Below, one piece after another: positions 26,540-35,333 of a DNA stretch of 64,000 nucleotides. Position 1 is the first letter of the stretch, and every line of letters starts with the position of its first letter. The notes beneath the pieces were generated by a model, which did not search any database, was not told the DNA's origin, and was given only the letters and a program-made list of their open reading frames with translations. Source of the stretch: an uncultured Candidatus Melainabacteria bacterium (lineage in GTDB: Bacteria > Cyanobacteriota > Vampirovibrionia > Gastranaerophilales > Gastranaerophilaceae); the NCBI GenBank assembly GCA_950096985.1, contig CATNBA010000006.1:1-64000 (forward strand), in the 5' to 3' direction. A program made the translations under genes and the position numbers.

Positions 26540-26791
26540 CTAATCCAATGTCAATTTCGATGACACTTCTGCAACAATACGCTGAACATCAGCACCTCCT
26601 ATTGCTACTTCAAGAATTAAAGGAGCATGAATTAGAACAGTTTCAGAATATTCCATCGTATCAACATTAATTATATTAAATTCAATAAAGTCGTCACCTG
26701 CAAAAATAAGCTTTCCGTACTCTCCGCCTGTTGCCCATTTTATAAACATATATTGATTTTCAAATTCTTTTAATTTTTCGACTAATCTCAT
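26540..26791 (-). CDS. Hypothetical small beta-rich protein
   Basis: This 83-residue protein has a short helix (RLVEKLKEFENQYMFIKW) and then alternating strands (GKLIFAGDDFIEFNIINVDTM; ETVLIHAPLILEVAIGGADV), which would suit a small beta-barrel. No family is assigned. GAGAGGG before the ATG supports it as a real gene. Confidence 0.6.
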   Translation of the reverse strand: MRLVEKLKEFENQYMFIKWATGGEYGKLIFAGDDFIEFNIINVDTMEYSETVLIHAPLILEVAIGGADVQRIVAEVSSKLTLD

Positions 26792-26865
26792 AAATCCCTC
26801 TCACATATAATATTTTAGTGATTTATTCCTAGAAGTCAAGTCTATAAATTTATCCAAAGCCTAAT

Positions 26866-26884
26866 GTGGCTATGTGCGTAGCAC
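26866..26884. repeat. Dispersed CGTAGC palindromic repeat, copy B
   Basis: GTGGCTATGTGCGTAGCAC differs from copy A at 6612-6630 by one base. It lies in the 270-bp gap between the small hypothetical gene and aroQ. Confidence 0.6.
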
Positions 26885-26889
26885 AAAAA

Positions 26890-26914
26890 AAAGTCACACA
26901 TTCTGTGCGACTTT
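26890..26914. terminator. Hairpin with flanking A-run, possible terminator
   Basis: AAAGTC/GACTTT plus CACA/TGTG form an imperfect 11-bp stem with a 3-nt loop and an A-run on the 5' side. On the minus strand this would be followed by a T-run, but no gene ends here, so its purpose is unclear. Confidence 0.4.
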
Positions 26915-27060
26915 GAACAATAATCTTGGGAGGAGATTTGGGGATAGTTGTACATGCATGATAATGCAAGCATGCCAAATTTGTTACACTTGAAGTCAAA
27001 AAATTAATAAAAATTTACATTTGCTTGATTTTATGCTATTATAATGCATAGAGGTATAAT

Positions 27061-27498
27061 ATGAAAATTCTTGTTATAAACGGCGTAAACCTTAATATGC
27101 TTGGGATTAGAGAGCCTGAAAAATATGGCACCATGACTTTAAAAGATTTAGAAAAAGAATTATACGCATATTCATTTGAGATTGGGATTGATATTGAAAC
27201 ATTCCAGAGCAACTTTGAAGGCGAAATTGTTGAAAAAATTCATAATGCAAAAAACAATTTTGACGGCATTGTTATTAATGCAGGCGCATACACACATACA
27301 AGCATTGCTATCAGGGATGCAATTTCAGCCGTAAATATTCCAACTATTGAAGTCCATATAACAAATATTTATAAAAGGGAACAATTCAGACACAATTCTT
27401 ATATTGCACCTGTATGTTTAGGGCAAATATCAGGCTTTGGACTTAACTCATATAAACTCGGTTTAAAAGCGGTTGTCGATTATATATCGACAACATAA
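27061..27498 (+). CDS. aroQ: 3-dehydroquinate dehydratase, type II
   Basis: The 145-residue product has the type II signature INGVNLNMLGIREPEKYG (catalytic Arg and Tyr), then FQSNFEGEIV, NAGAYTHTSIAIRDA and EVHITNIYKREQFRHNS (catalytic His region). It dehydrates 3-dehydroquinate to 3-dehydroshikimate in the shikimate pathway. GAGG lies six bases before the ATG; a TATAAT is at 27040-27045. No other aro gene is adjacent. Confidence 0.96.
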   Translation: MKILVINGVNLNMLGIREPEKYGTMTLKDLEKELYAYSFEIGIDIETFQSNFEGEIVEKIHNAKNNFDGIVINAGAYTHTSIAIRDAISAVNIPTIEVHITNIYKREQFRHNSYIAPVCLGQISGFGLNSYKLGLKAVVDYISTT

Positions 27499-27518
27499 AA
27501 TTAAAAAGCTTTTAATTT
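27498..27518. terminator. AT-only hairpin between convergent genes
   Basis: AAATTAAAA and TTTTAATTT pair around AGC, between the aroQ stop and the end of the next, convergent gene. The stem has no GC pairs, so terminator strength is doubtful. Confidence 0.4.
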
Positions 27519-27519
27519 A

Positions 27520-27861
27520 TTATTTTTGAAACTCATCAGTAAAAGCTTTAGCTACAGCAAGAGCTCTTAAAGATGCATCTTCAACACCCGCATCAGCATA
27601 TTTTTTCTCTGCAAGTTCAGCAACTTCAAGAGCTTTTGCTGCTAATTCAGGATTTTGAGCAAACACTTTAATATCATTTTCAAGATTATCAGCTTTGATA
27701 ACTGATCTGTCCGCAGGATTTTCAGGAATTTCGTTAATTTCTTTAGCTTGAACTACCTCACCTTGAGGTACATTAGTTTCCTGAACAGTGTCAAGTTTTA
27801 CTTGTTCAATTTTTTGTGCTTGCTGTGGAACGGCAGGAGTATTTTTTGGTATTTCGTTCAT
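27520..27861 (-). CDS. Hypothetical acidic protein
   Basis: This 113-residue protein has a disordered-looking Pro/Gln/Val/Glu-rich N-terminal 65 residues and an Ala/Glu-rich helical C-terminus (ELAAKALEVAELAEKKYADAG). No family is recognised and there is no signal or membrane segment. It lies alone between aroQ and the kinase-like gene, with a GAGG-type ribosome binding site. Confidence 0.6.
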   Translation of the reverse strand: MNEIPKNTPAVPQQAQKIEQVKLDTVQETNVPQGEVVQAKEINEIPENPADRSVIKADNLENDIKVFAQNPELAAKALEVAELAEKKYADAGVEDASLRALAVAKAFTDEFQK

Positions 27862-28076
27862 ATTACATCCTCACATTTTCTCTGTCTCGTTTTAAGTTTT
27901 AAACCACCTAAATAAATTTTTTTGCTAGTTTGTAAAAAAAAAATTACAAAAATTAATATAAAAACTTTTATAATGTTCTTTTACAGACTGTTTATGCTAT
28001 ATTGAAATAACAACGTAAGCAATTTAGTATATATACGTTATATAAAGTATACAACATTAAAGGAAGTAATGCAACT

Positions 28077-29192
28077 ATGAATATTACTAATTTATTTAGT
28101 AACATAAATCCGAGAGAAGTTATTAAAAATCTCCCTGATGCTGTGTTGGTAGTAGAAAATGACGGTAGAATTATCTGGGCAAATGATAAAGCATCAGTAA
28201 TTTTTGAAACAAGAGTAAATGATTTAAAAGGCTTGAATTTTGATGAAATAGTTGTTAACGGACTTGACCTTGCGGAAAAATCTTATGCCAGAAGAAATTC
28301 AGTTGTGACAGGAGCATTCACTATTGAAGGAAAAGAGTTTTTCGTTGAAATGAATGCTAAAAAATACATTGAACAATATTTCATTACAATAAGAGATATT
28401 ACAGCAATGACAAATGTCCTTGCAAATGCTGAAAGAACAGGCAGATTAAACAAAGAAAAAAATGTCATGCTTGCAAAACTGTCTAACGAGATTAAGTCCC
28501 CTATTCAATCAATAATAGGTTTTTCTCAAGCTTTATTGGACGGTCTTGGCGGCGAAGTTAACGACAAGCAAAATAAATACGTAAGAATAATCAATAAAAA
28601 TTCTACAGAGTTATTGCATTTTATGGATAAATTTTTAGAATTTGCTCAGGCAGAATCTTCACTGTTTAGATGTGAAAACCAGCCGTTTGATCTTGTAAAT
28701 GCAATTCAAACAGTTATAAAAAATAATGAAACAGCTTTAAACGAAAAAAATCTGGCAGTAAATTACGATTTTGACGAATTTAACAAAAAAGTTGTATACA
28801 GTGATGAAAATTCTATAAAAATAGTTTTACAGAACTTGCTTGAAACATCCGTTAAACTAACTGAAGTCGGGTCAATCACATTAAAAGTCGACCATCCTGA
28901 TTTGAATGTTATTGAAAAATGCGGAGCGAAAATATTTAAAGGCGGCACAAGCAATTCTTATGTAAGAATTACATTAACTGACACTGGTATGGGACTTGCT
29001 GAGACTGAAATGGAAGGTATATTTGAACCTTACACTCAACTTGATAAAGCTCATAAAAAAACAATTGTACGCTCAATTACTCTCGGTACTGTACAGACAA
29101 TAATGAAACGTTTGGGCGGTGCTGTTTGGGTTAATTCAGAAGTTATGAAAGGCTGTACTTTCACTATAATTGTACCGGTTGAAAAGGAATAA
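28077..29192 (+). CDS. PAS/histidine-kinase-like protein with degenerate active site
   Basis: This 371-residue soluble protein has an N-terminal PAS-type domain (about 15-110, LPDAVLVVENDGRIIWAND), a dimerisation helix pair (about 125-190) and a HATPase-like domain (about 205-368). The phospho-acceptor position of LSHEIRTP is Asn (LSNEIKSP, N137). The N box keeps N253 but has Thr257 where the catalytic Asn-Ala is expected. The G1 box DTGMGL is intact, while the G2 box GxGLGL reads SITLGT. These changes suggest it cannot autophosphorylate and acts as a pseudokinase or sensor scaffold. AAAGGAAG precedes the ATG. The ABC ATPase gene starts two bases after its stop, and no response regulator is adjacent. 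Confidence 0.8.
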   Translation: MNITNLFSNINPREVIKNLPDAVLVVENDGRIIWANDKASVIFETRVNDLKGLNFDEIVVNGLDLAEKSYARRNSVVTGAFTIEGKEFFVEMNAKKYIEQYFITIRDITAMTNVLANAERTGRLNKEKNVMLAKLSNEIKSPIQSIIGFSQALLDGLGGEVNDKQNKYVRIINKNSTELLHFMDKFLEFAQAESSLFRCENQPFDLVNAIQTVIKNNETALNEKNLAVNYDFDEFNKKVVYSDENSIKIVLQNLLETSVKLTEVGSITLKVDHPDLNVIEKCGAKIFKGGTSNSYVRITLTDTGMGLAETEMEGIFEPYTQLDKAHKKTIVRSITLGTVQTIMKRLGGAVWVNSEVMKGCTFTIIVPVEKE

Positions 29193-29194
29193 GA

Positions 29195-30181
29195 ATGAGC
29201 AGTGTTACTTTAAAAAACGTCACTAAAATTTATGACAAAAAAAAAGTAATCGACAATGTTGATTTAAATATTAATGATAAAGAGTTTGTTGTGCTTGTCG
29301 GGGCATCAGGCTGCGGGAAATCCACTCTTTTGAGAATGATTGCCGGTCTTGAAGAAATTACTGACGGTGAAATTTATATTGGCGATAAAAAAGTTAATGA
29401 TGTTCACCCGAAAGATCGCGATATAGCATTTGTTTTCCAAAGTTATGCCCTTTACCCACATATGACCGTAAGAGAAAATATTGCATTTGGGCTTAAAATG
29501 CGCAAAGTTGATAAAGAAACTATTGAAAAAAAAGTTAGGGAAGCCGCTGAAATTCTTGATTTGGGAGAATATTTAGACCGAAAACCAAAACAACTTTCAG
29601 GCGGACAAAGACAACGCGTGGCACTGGGACGTGCAATTGTCAGAAATCCGAAAGTTTTCTTGATGGATGAACCTTTATCAAACCTTGATGCAAAACTTCG
29701 TGTACAAATGCGTTCAGAAATTAAAAAATTACATGAGAAATTACAAACAACTTTTATTTATGTAACTCATGACCAGACAGAGGCATTAACAATGGGCGAC
29801 AGAGTTATTGTTCTTGATAAAGGTATAATTCAACAGGCTGACAGTCCCGAAAATATTTATAATAATCCAGCAAACACATTTGTAGCAGGCTTTGTAGGCT
29901 CACCACAGATGAACTTTATTGAGGGCAAAATACTTGACAAAGGTGATTGCATTGTCGGCATTCGTCCTGAAAAAATGGTCACAGGCGGAGATATAAAATT
30001 AACCGTAAATGTTGATATAACAGAACTTTTGGGAAGTGAAAAAATCGCATACTTCAATATCGGGAACAAAAAATGCTCCGCAAAACTTCCTGCCGATTAC
30101 CAATTAGGCGAAACTCTTGAACTTAGCATAAATCCGGCTGATTTATACTTCTTTGACAATGATGCAGGAAAACGCATCTAA
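29195..30181 (+). CDS. ABC transporter ATPase, MalK/UgpC type
   Basis: This 328-residue ATPase has Walker A (GASGCGKST, residues 37-45), the Q loop (VFQSYALYPHMTV), signature LSGGQRQRVALGRA, Walker B (VFLMDEPLSNLD) and the H loop (YVTHD), then a C-terminal TOBE/MOI-like domain (GIRPEKM) typical of CUT1 carbohydrate importers. No permease or binding-protein gene is in the window, so it is probably a shared energiser for distant sugar or glycerol-phosphate importers, like MsmK. It is tightly coupled to the degenerate kinase gene. Confidence 0.9.
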   Translation: MSSVTLKNVTKIYDKKKVIDNVDLNINDKEFVVLVGASGCGKSTLLRMIAGLEEITDGEIYIGDKKVNDVHPKDRDIAFVFQSYALYPHMTVRENIAFGLKMRKVDKETIEKKVREAAEILDLGEYLDRKPKQLSGGQRQRVALGRAIVRNPKVFLMDEPLSNLDAKLRVQMRSEIKKLHEKLQTTFIYVTHDQTEALTMGDRVIVLDKGIIQQADSPENIYNNPANTFVAGFVGSPQMNFIEGKILDKGDCIVGIRPEKMVTGGDIKLTVNVDITELLGSEKIAYFNIGNKKCSAKLPADYQLGETLELSINPADLYFFDNDAGKRI

Positions 30182-30435
30182 CTGTCATCACAATCGCTTT
30201 CAACCCATACAATCGTAACGTTTATCGGTTTTGCAAACGGATTAGTCATATGCAGAAACGGATTTTGCGCTATGCTGTCATAGAATTTAATTTTCTCAGA
30301 CAGTTTTTTAGTGTAATCTAATAAATTCATACATACATTATGTAAATATTTCAATAAACTATAATCCCACTCAGGCAGTATTATTTGATACTGTGAATTA
30401 CCTGCCTGTGCAATACCCCAAAGTAATAGTATTTT
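30178..30435 (-). pseudogene. Open frame without start, possible gene remnant
   Basis: On the minus strand a frame stays open for 85 codons from 30435 to a TAG at 30178. It contains a plausible protein segment (LPEWDYSLLKYLHNVCMNLLDYTKK and, at the end, NPFAKPINVTIVWVESD). No ATG, GTG or TTG start is found near the top; the first ATG is at 30330, giving only 50 residues. The upper end overlaps the rubrerythrin promoter region. It may be a truncated gene. Nothing else is seen in this 285-bp gap. Confidence 0.35.
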
Positions 30436-30466
30436 TTACAATAAGGCTTGCAAAGGAGATATATTT

Positions 30467-31039
30467 ATGAAAAACTTACGCGGAACACAAACAGAACAAA
30501 ATCTTATTAACGCTTTTGCAGGCGAATCTCAAGCTAGAAACAGATATTCGTATTTTGCAAAACAGGCAAAAAAAGACGGCTATGAACAAATTGCAGAAAT
30601 TTTTCTTATAACTGCGGAAAATGAGAAAGAACATGCAAAACAATTCTACGAATACATAGGAAACACAAGAGGCCATGTGGATTCTGAATATCCGTTTGAA
30701 CTCGGTACTACAGAAGAAAATCTTAAAAGTGCAGTTGAGGGTGAAAACGAAGAAGCTGAAATTCTCTATACAGAAGCAGAAAAAGTTGCACGTGCCGAAG
30801 GTTTTGATGAAATTGCAGATACATTCCACCATGTTATCAAAGCTGAAAAACATCACCGTGAAAGATATGCAAAACTTCTTGAAAACGTAAAAAATAAAAC
30901 TGTTTTCAAAAAAGATACTGAAACTAATTGGATGTGCAGGGAATGCGGTTATATATGCCGTTCAAAATGTGCACCTGAAAAATGCCCAAGCTGTGAACAC
31001 GCTCAAGCATATTTTCAGGTACAATGTGAACAATACTAA
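30467..31039 (+). CDS. rbr: Rubrerythrin
   Basis: The 190-residue product has the four-helix ferritin-like di-iron domain (FAGESQARNRYSYFA; ENEKEHAKQFYEYI; EGENEEAEILY; KAEKHHRERY, supplying Glu/His ligands) and a C-terminal rubredoxin-like domain with two Cys pairs (CRECGY and CPSCEH). Rubrerythrin reduces hydrogen peroxide in anaerobes, which suggests an oxygen-sensitive lifestyle. AAAGGAGATATATTT precedes the ATG and a strong terminator follows. Confidence 0.96.
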   Translation: MKNLRGTQTEQNLINAFAGESQARNRYSYFAKQAKKDGYEQIAEIFLITAENEKEHAKQFYEYIGNTRGHVDSEYPFELGTTEENLKSAVEGENEEAEILYTEAEKVARAEGFDEIADTFHHVIKAEKHHRERYAKLLENVKNKTVFKKDTETNWMCRECGYICRSKCAPEKCPSCEHAQAYFQVQCEQY

Positions 31040-31040
31040 T

Positions 31041-31071
31041 AAAAAAGACCGCCTTCGCGGTCTTTTTTATT
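31041..31071. terminator. Bidirectional terminator
   Basis: AAAAAGACCGC-CTTC-GCGGTCTTTTT is a strong stem with a tetraloop, between the rubrerythrin and rpsA stops. Confidence 0.92.
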
Positions 31072-31080
31072 AGTTAAAAA

Positions 31081-32139
31081 TTAATCTTCGGATGATTTTT
31101 CTTCATTTGCCGTTAATGCAATTCTTTTGTCTGAAGGATTAAACTTCAAAATATATGTGTCGATTTTATCACCTACTTGCAAAATACAATCTTTTTTATT
31201 CTGTAATTCAATAACTTCAGCATGCGGCAACAATGCCTCTACACCTGGGAATACTTCAACAAAAGCACCGAAATGTTTAATTCTTGTAATTGTTCCCTCA
31301 ACCTTGTCGCCTTCTTTAATATTTTTTTCAGCCTCTAACCATGGATCTGGTTCAAGATTTTTCAAACTCAAAGATACACGCTGTTTGTCATGATCTACTG
31401 CAATTACTTCAACATCAATTTTATCGCCGACATTCAAGATATCAGTGGGATGATCAATCCATCTCCAAGACAACTGTGACAATGGCAATAAACCATCAAT
31501 GCCGCCTAAATCAATAAATGCACCAAAATCAGTAATTCTTACAACATCACCTTTTACAACTTGTCCGGGTTCAATTTGTGAGAATACATTTTTTCTTGCC
31601 TCTACTGCACTGTCATCATAAACTTTTTTATTAGATAAAATAAAGTTATTTTGCTGAGCATCAAGAGTTAAAATTTTCAATTCTAATTTGCTGCCAACTT
31701 CTAAATCCGTTTCTTTCGCTCTTAATTGAGATGAAGGAACGAAACCTCTAACACCTGAAATTTCAACAAGAACACCGCCTTTAACAACACCTGCAATTGT
31801 ACCGAGAATTGTTTCATCAGCCTCTTTAGCCTTTTCAAGTTCTTTCCAAGCATAAGCAAAATCAACTTTTTTACGAGAAAGAAGGAATTTGCCATCTTCA
31901 TCTTCTTCCCTAATAATAAGAAATTCGTATTCTTTACCTTTTTCGTATTTTTTTTCAACATTTTCATCTTTGTCAACAGCTTCACGTGTTGGAACAACCG
32001 CAATTGTTTTTGCGCCTATATCAACCATAACGCCTTGACCGTCATAACCACATACGATGCCTTTTACTAAATCACCTTTTTGAAACTTGTAATCATACTG
32101 TTTCAACAGTTCTTCAAAATCTAATTCTTTTGATGTCAT
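31081..32139 (-). CDS. rpsA: Ribosomal protein S1
   Basis: This 352-residue protein contains four S1 (OB-fold) repeats: about 20-90 (KGDLVKGIVCGYDGQGVMVDIG), 105-170, 185-260 (VKGDVVRITDFGAFIDLGGIDGLLP) and 275-345 (VEGTITRIKHFGAFVEVFPGVEALLP). It is shorter than the six-repeat proteobacterial S1, as is usual in Cyanobacteria and Firmicutes. S1 helps load structured mRNAs on the 30S subunit. I moved the start to the ATG at 32139 because TTGGAG lies five bases before it. Confidence 0.9.
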   Translation of the reverse strand: MTSKELDFEELLKQYDYKFQKGDLVKGIVCGYDGQGVMVDIGAKTIAVVPTREAVDKDENVEKKYEKGKEYEFLIIREEDEDGKFLLSRKKVDFAYAWKELEKAKEADETILGTIAGVVKGGVLVEISGVRGFVPSSQLRAKETDLEVGSKLELKILTLDAQQNNFILSNKKVYDDSAVEARKNVFSQIEPGQVVKGDVVRITDFGAFIDLGGIDGLLPLSQLSWRWIDHPTDILNVGDKIDVEVIAVDHDKQRVSLSLKNLEPDPWLEAEKNIKEGDKVEGTITRIKHFGAFVEVFPGVEALLPHAEVIELQNKKDCILQVGDKIDTYILKFNPSDKRIALTANEEKSSED

Positions 32140-32227
32140 TTTTACTCCAATTGTCATAAGACACTAATCTATTTACGTTGCGACTATTGTAACAAATTTT
32201 TAAAATTTTGTAAAGTTTTTTGTAAAC

Positions 32228-32500
32228 TTACTTAACATAAGTACTTAACGACACAATATTATCTTTTGTTTTTTCAATTATTCCCATAACTGTTTCGTAC
32301 ATAGTTGGTCTAGAACCCATTGCTCCTTTAGCACCGATAATTTCTTTATCTTTACTTAAATGAAAACAGTCAACTCTGCCATCTTTTGCAAAAAATTTCA
32401 AAGAAGAACCATCCTTTAATTTGGCACTTGCTGCTAATTTCAAATTTTGTAATTTTGCATATTCTACTAAATTAAATGCTGTGCTTTGTACTTTTGACAT
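32228..32500 (-). CDS. Hypothetical small basic protein
   Basis: This 90-residue protein has alternating strands and helices (AASAKLKDGSSLKFFAKDGRVDCFHLSKD) and a C-terminal helix (YETVMGIIEKTKDNIVSL). No family is recognised. AGAAAGGGAAATATT before the ATG is a strong ribosome binding site. It stands alone between rpsA and valS, downstream of the valS terminator. Confidence 0.6.
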   Translation of the reverse strand: MSKVQSTAFNLVEYAKLQNLKLAASAKLKDGSSLKFFAKDGRVDCFHLSKDKEIIGAKGAMGSRPTMYETVMGIIEKTKDNIVSLSTYVK

Positions 32501-32528
32501 AATATTTCCCTTTCTGATTTATGTATAT

Positions 32529-32569
32529 AAAGACAGAACATAACTATAATTGCGTTATGTTCTGTCTTT
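32529..32569 (-). terminator. Terminator of valS
   Basis: A perfect 16-bp inverted repeat (AAAGACAGAACATAAC and its complement) encloses a 9-nt loop, 21 bases past the valS stop. It is unusually long for this window. Confidence 0.88.
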
Positions 32570-32589
32570 TATAAAGTTATATTAAGTAT

Positions 32590-35238
32590 TTATGCCTTTA
32601 AAGAATCTATCAAATCCACAATAGCCTTTTCTTGAACATCTATTTCAGAAATTCTGGCTTTTGTTTGTTCAATCAATTCTTGAGGCGCATTAGCAACAAA
32701 TTTAGGATTGTTAATACGACCTTCAAGAGATTTTTTCTCACCCGTAAGTTTATCCAATTTCTTCTGCTGACGTGCAATTTCAGCATCCAAATCAATCAAA
32801 TCGGCAAGCGGAATAATTATTTTTGATGCTGAAACAATTGCAGTTGCGCTCTTAGGCGGAATTTCCGCATTCATATCGGCATAAGAAATGTTTTCAACAC
32901 GCGCCAAACGTTTGATATATGCTTCAATTGCTTCAAAAACAGGTTTTTCATCTACCGTTGAGCGAATTTCAATATCACATTTGATTGACGGAGAGATATT
33001 AAAGCTTTGACGAACATTTCTCAAAGAAGTAATTGTTTCAAACACAAGTTCCATTTGCTGAGCTTCTTTCGGGAAATCCAATTCCTGTTTGAATACAGGG
33101 AATTCCGCAACAATAATTGCTTTTGTTTCAGTTTCCTTAGGAACTAACTGCCATACGCGTTCAGTAATATGAGGCATAATCGGATGTAACATTCTCAATG
33201 CCATATCAAGAACATATCTCAATACACGCTGAGTATTAGCTTTCAATTCAGCATCCTGCAATTGAATTTTAGCAATTTCCACATACCAGTCGCAATATGA
33301 ATTCCAAAAGAAATCATAAAGGATATGAGCTACTTCGCCAATTCTAAAGTCTTTAATGTTTTCATTAACTTCTTTTGCTGTTTTGTTTAATTTATCCAAA
33401 ATCCATTTATCAGCAATAGTTAAGTTATCAAAATCGATTTCTTTATTGTCAACACCGTCTAGGTTCATCAACACAAATCTTGAAGCGTTCCAGATTTTGT
33501 TGGCAAAGTTTCTGCCGTATTCAAATCTTTCTTCGCTCATTTTGATATCTTGACCACCGTAAGTACAAAGCGAGGTCATTGTAAATCTCAAAGCATCACA
33601 GCCGTATTTGTCAATAATTTTAACAGGATCGATTGTGTTGCCTTTAGATTTAGACATTTTTTGACCTTTTTCATCTCTTATTAAACCGTGGATATAAACG
33701 GTAGAAAACGGAGCTTTGCCTGTAAATTCCAATCCCATGGTAATCATTCTTGCAACCCAGAAGAAGATAATATCAAAACCTGTTACAAGAGTTGTTGTAG
33801 GATAGAATTTTTTGAAATCTGCGCAGTCAGTGTTGGGCCAACCCATAGTAGAGAACGGCCACAAACCTGACGAGAACCATGTATCAAGACAATCGGTATC
33901 CTGTACGTAATTTTCAGGATCCGGATTTTCTTTTGCAACAACCATTTCGCCTGTTACTTTGTGATAGTATGCCGGAATTTGATGTCCCCACCAGATTTGA
34001 CGGGAAATACACCAATCTCGAATATTTTCCATCCAGCCAAGATAGTTCTTTTCCCATCTGTCAGGAACGAATTTAATTCTTCCGTCTTTAACAGCTGCAA
34101 TAGCTTCTTTGGCAAGCGGTTCCATTTTTACAAACCATTGTTCGGAAAGAAGCGGTTCGATTGTAGTACCGCAGCGCTGGCATTTGCCTACATTGTGTTC
34201 ATGGTCACGAGTTCTTAATAAGAAATTGTTGTAAGAAAGCATACCTACAATTCTTTCTCTAGCCTCGTATCTGTCAAGCCCGTGAAGTTCTGAAGGAACT
34301 TCTCCGCAAGCTTTCATTTTACCATCATTATCAATTACCCAAACAGGTTTTAAATTATGGCGCTGACCGACTTCAAAGTCATTCGGGTCGTGTGCAGGTG
34401 TAATTTTTACTGCACCTGTTCCGAAGTTTTTATCAACATATTCATCAGCAATAATAGGTATTTCTCTGCCGGAAAGCGGAATGATAACTGTTTTACCAAC
34501 CAATTCAGAATATTTATGGTCATCAGGATGAACAGCAATTGCAACGTCACCAAAAATTGTTTCAGGACGAGTAGTTGCAACAATAATTGCACCTGATTCG
34601 CCTTTCAACGGGTAAGAAATTTCCCACATATGTCCCTGTTCGGTTTCATATTCGGTTTCTACGTCTGAAATCGCACTGTTACAACGCGGACACCAGTTTA
34701 CAATATATTTGCCTTTATATATTAATCCTTTTTCGTAAAGTCTTACAAAAACTTCTTTAACAGCATCGGAACAACCTTTATCAAAAGTAAATCTTTCTCT
34801 TGAACGGTCAAAAGATGCACCCAATCGTTTGCATTGGTCTAAAATTGCTGATTTATGCTGATTTGTCCATTCCCAAGTTTTTTCAACAAACTTTTCTCTG
34901 CCTAAATCATGACGTGTTAACCCTTCTTTTGCAAGCTGTTTCTCAACAACATTCTGAGTTGCCAAACCTGCGTGGTCAGTTCCCGGAACCCAAAGAGTTT
35001 CATAACCTGCCATTCTGTGATAACGCACAAGTATATCCTGCAAAGTTTCGTCCAGAGCGTGTCCCATGTGCAACACACCCGTAACGTTTGGCGGCGGAAT
35101 TACAATAGAATAAGGCGGTTTGTCAGAGCTTGAATCAGCTTTAAAAAATTCGCCGTCTTCCCAAAACTTATAAATACTTTCTTCAGTTTCTTTTGCATCA
35201 TAAACTGTAGGTAAATCATCAATTTTAGTAGCTGTCAT
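32590..35238 (-). CDS. valS: Valyl-tRNA synthetase
   Basis: The 882-residue class I synthetase has the HIGH-type motif NVTGVLHMGHAL near residue 49, editing-domain sequences (ATTRPETIFGD), the KMSKS motif (KMSKSKGNTIDP) and a C-terminal coiled coil (DLDAEIARQQKKLDKL) typical of ValRS. The ATG at 35238 is preceded by AAGGATTTTATAT; the frame stays open further upstream without ribosome binding site support. Confidence 0.96.
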   Translation of the reverse strand: MTATKIDDLPTVYDAKETEESIYKFWEDGEFFKADSSSDKPPYSIVIPPPNVTGVLHMGHALDETLQDILVRYHRMAGYETLWVPGTDHAGLATQNVVEKQLAKEGLTRHDLGREKFVEKTWEWTNQHKSAILDQCKRLGASFDRSRERFTFDKGCSDAVKEVFVRLYEKGLIYKGKYIVNWCPRCNSAISDVETEYETEQGHMWEISYPLKGESGAIIVATTRPETIFGDVAIAVHPDDHKYSELVGKTVIIPLSGREIPIIADEYVDKNFGTGAVKITPAHDPNDFEVGQRHNLKPVWVIDNDGKMKACGEVPSELHGLDRYEARERIVGMLSYNNFLLRTRDHEHNVGKCQRCGTTIEPLLSEQWFVKMEPLAKEAIAAVKDGRIKFVPDRWEKNYLGWMENIRDWCISRQIWWGHQIPAYYHKVTGEMVVAKENPDPENYVQDTDCLDTWFSSGLWPFSTMGWPNTDCADFKKFYPTTTLVTGFDIIFFWVARMITMGLEFTGKAPFSTVYIHGLIRDEKGQKMSKSKGNTIDPVKIIDKYGCDALRFTMTSLCTYGGQDIKMSEERFEYGRNFANKIWNASRFVLMNLDGVDNKEIDFDNLTIADKWILDKLNKTAKEVNENIKDFRIGEVAHILYDFFWNSYCDWYVEIAKIQLQDAELKANTQRVLRYVLDMALRMLHPIMPHITERVWQLVPKETETKAIIVAEFPVFKQELDFPKEAQQMELVFETITSLRNVRQSFNISPSIKCDIEIRSTVDEKPVFEAIEAYIKRLARVENISYADMNAEIPPKSATAIVSASKIIIPLADLIDLDAEIARQQKKLDKLTGEKKSLEGRINNPKFVANAPQELIEQTKARISEIDVQEKAIVDLIDSLKA

Positions 35239-35285
35239 ATATAAAATCCTTCTTATTTTTTCGTATAATTTAAGAATAACATAAA

Positions 35286-35317
35286 AAAAAAGAACAGGCA
35301 CTAAACCTGTTCTTTTT
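35286..35317 (-). terminator. Terminator of fabI
   Basis: AAAGAACAGG pairs with CCTGTTCTTT around a 7-nt loop with A/T tracts on both sides, 17 bases after the fabI stop. Confidence 0.88.
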
Positions 35318-35333
35318 TTATAAAAATTTAAGC

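Noticed and set aside
30476..30856. Minus-strand Phe/Cys-rich 126-codon frame
   Set aside because: It is antisense to rubrerythrin and its composition reflects the Lys/Glu codons of that gene.
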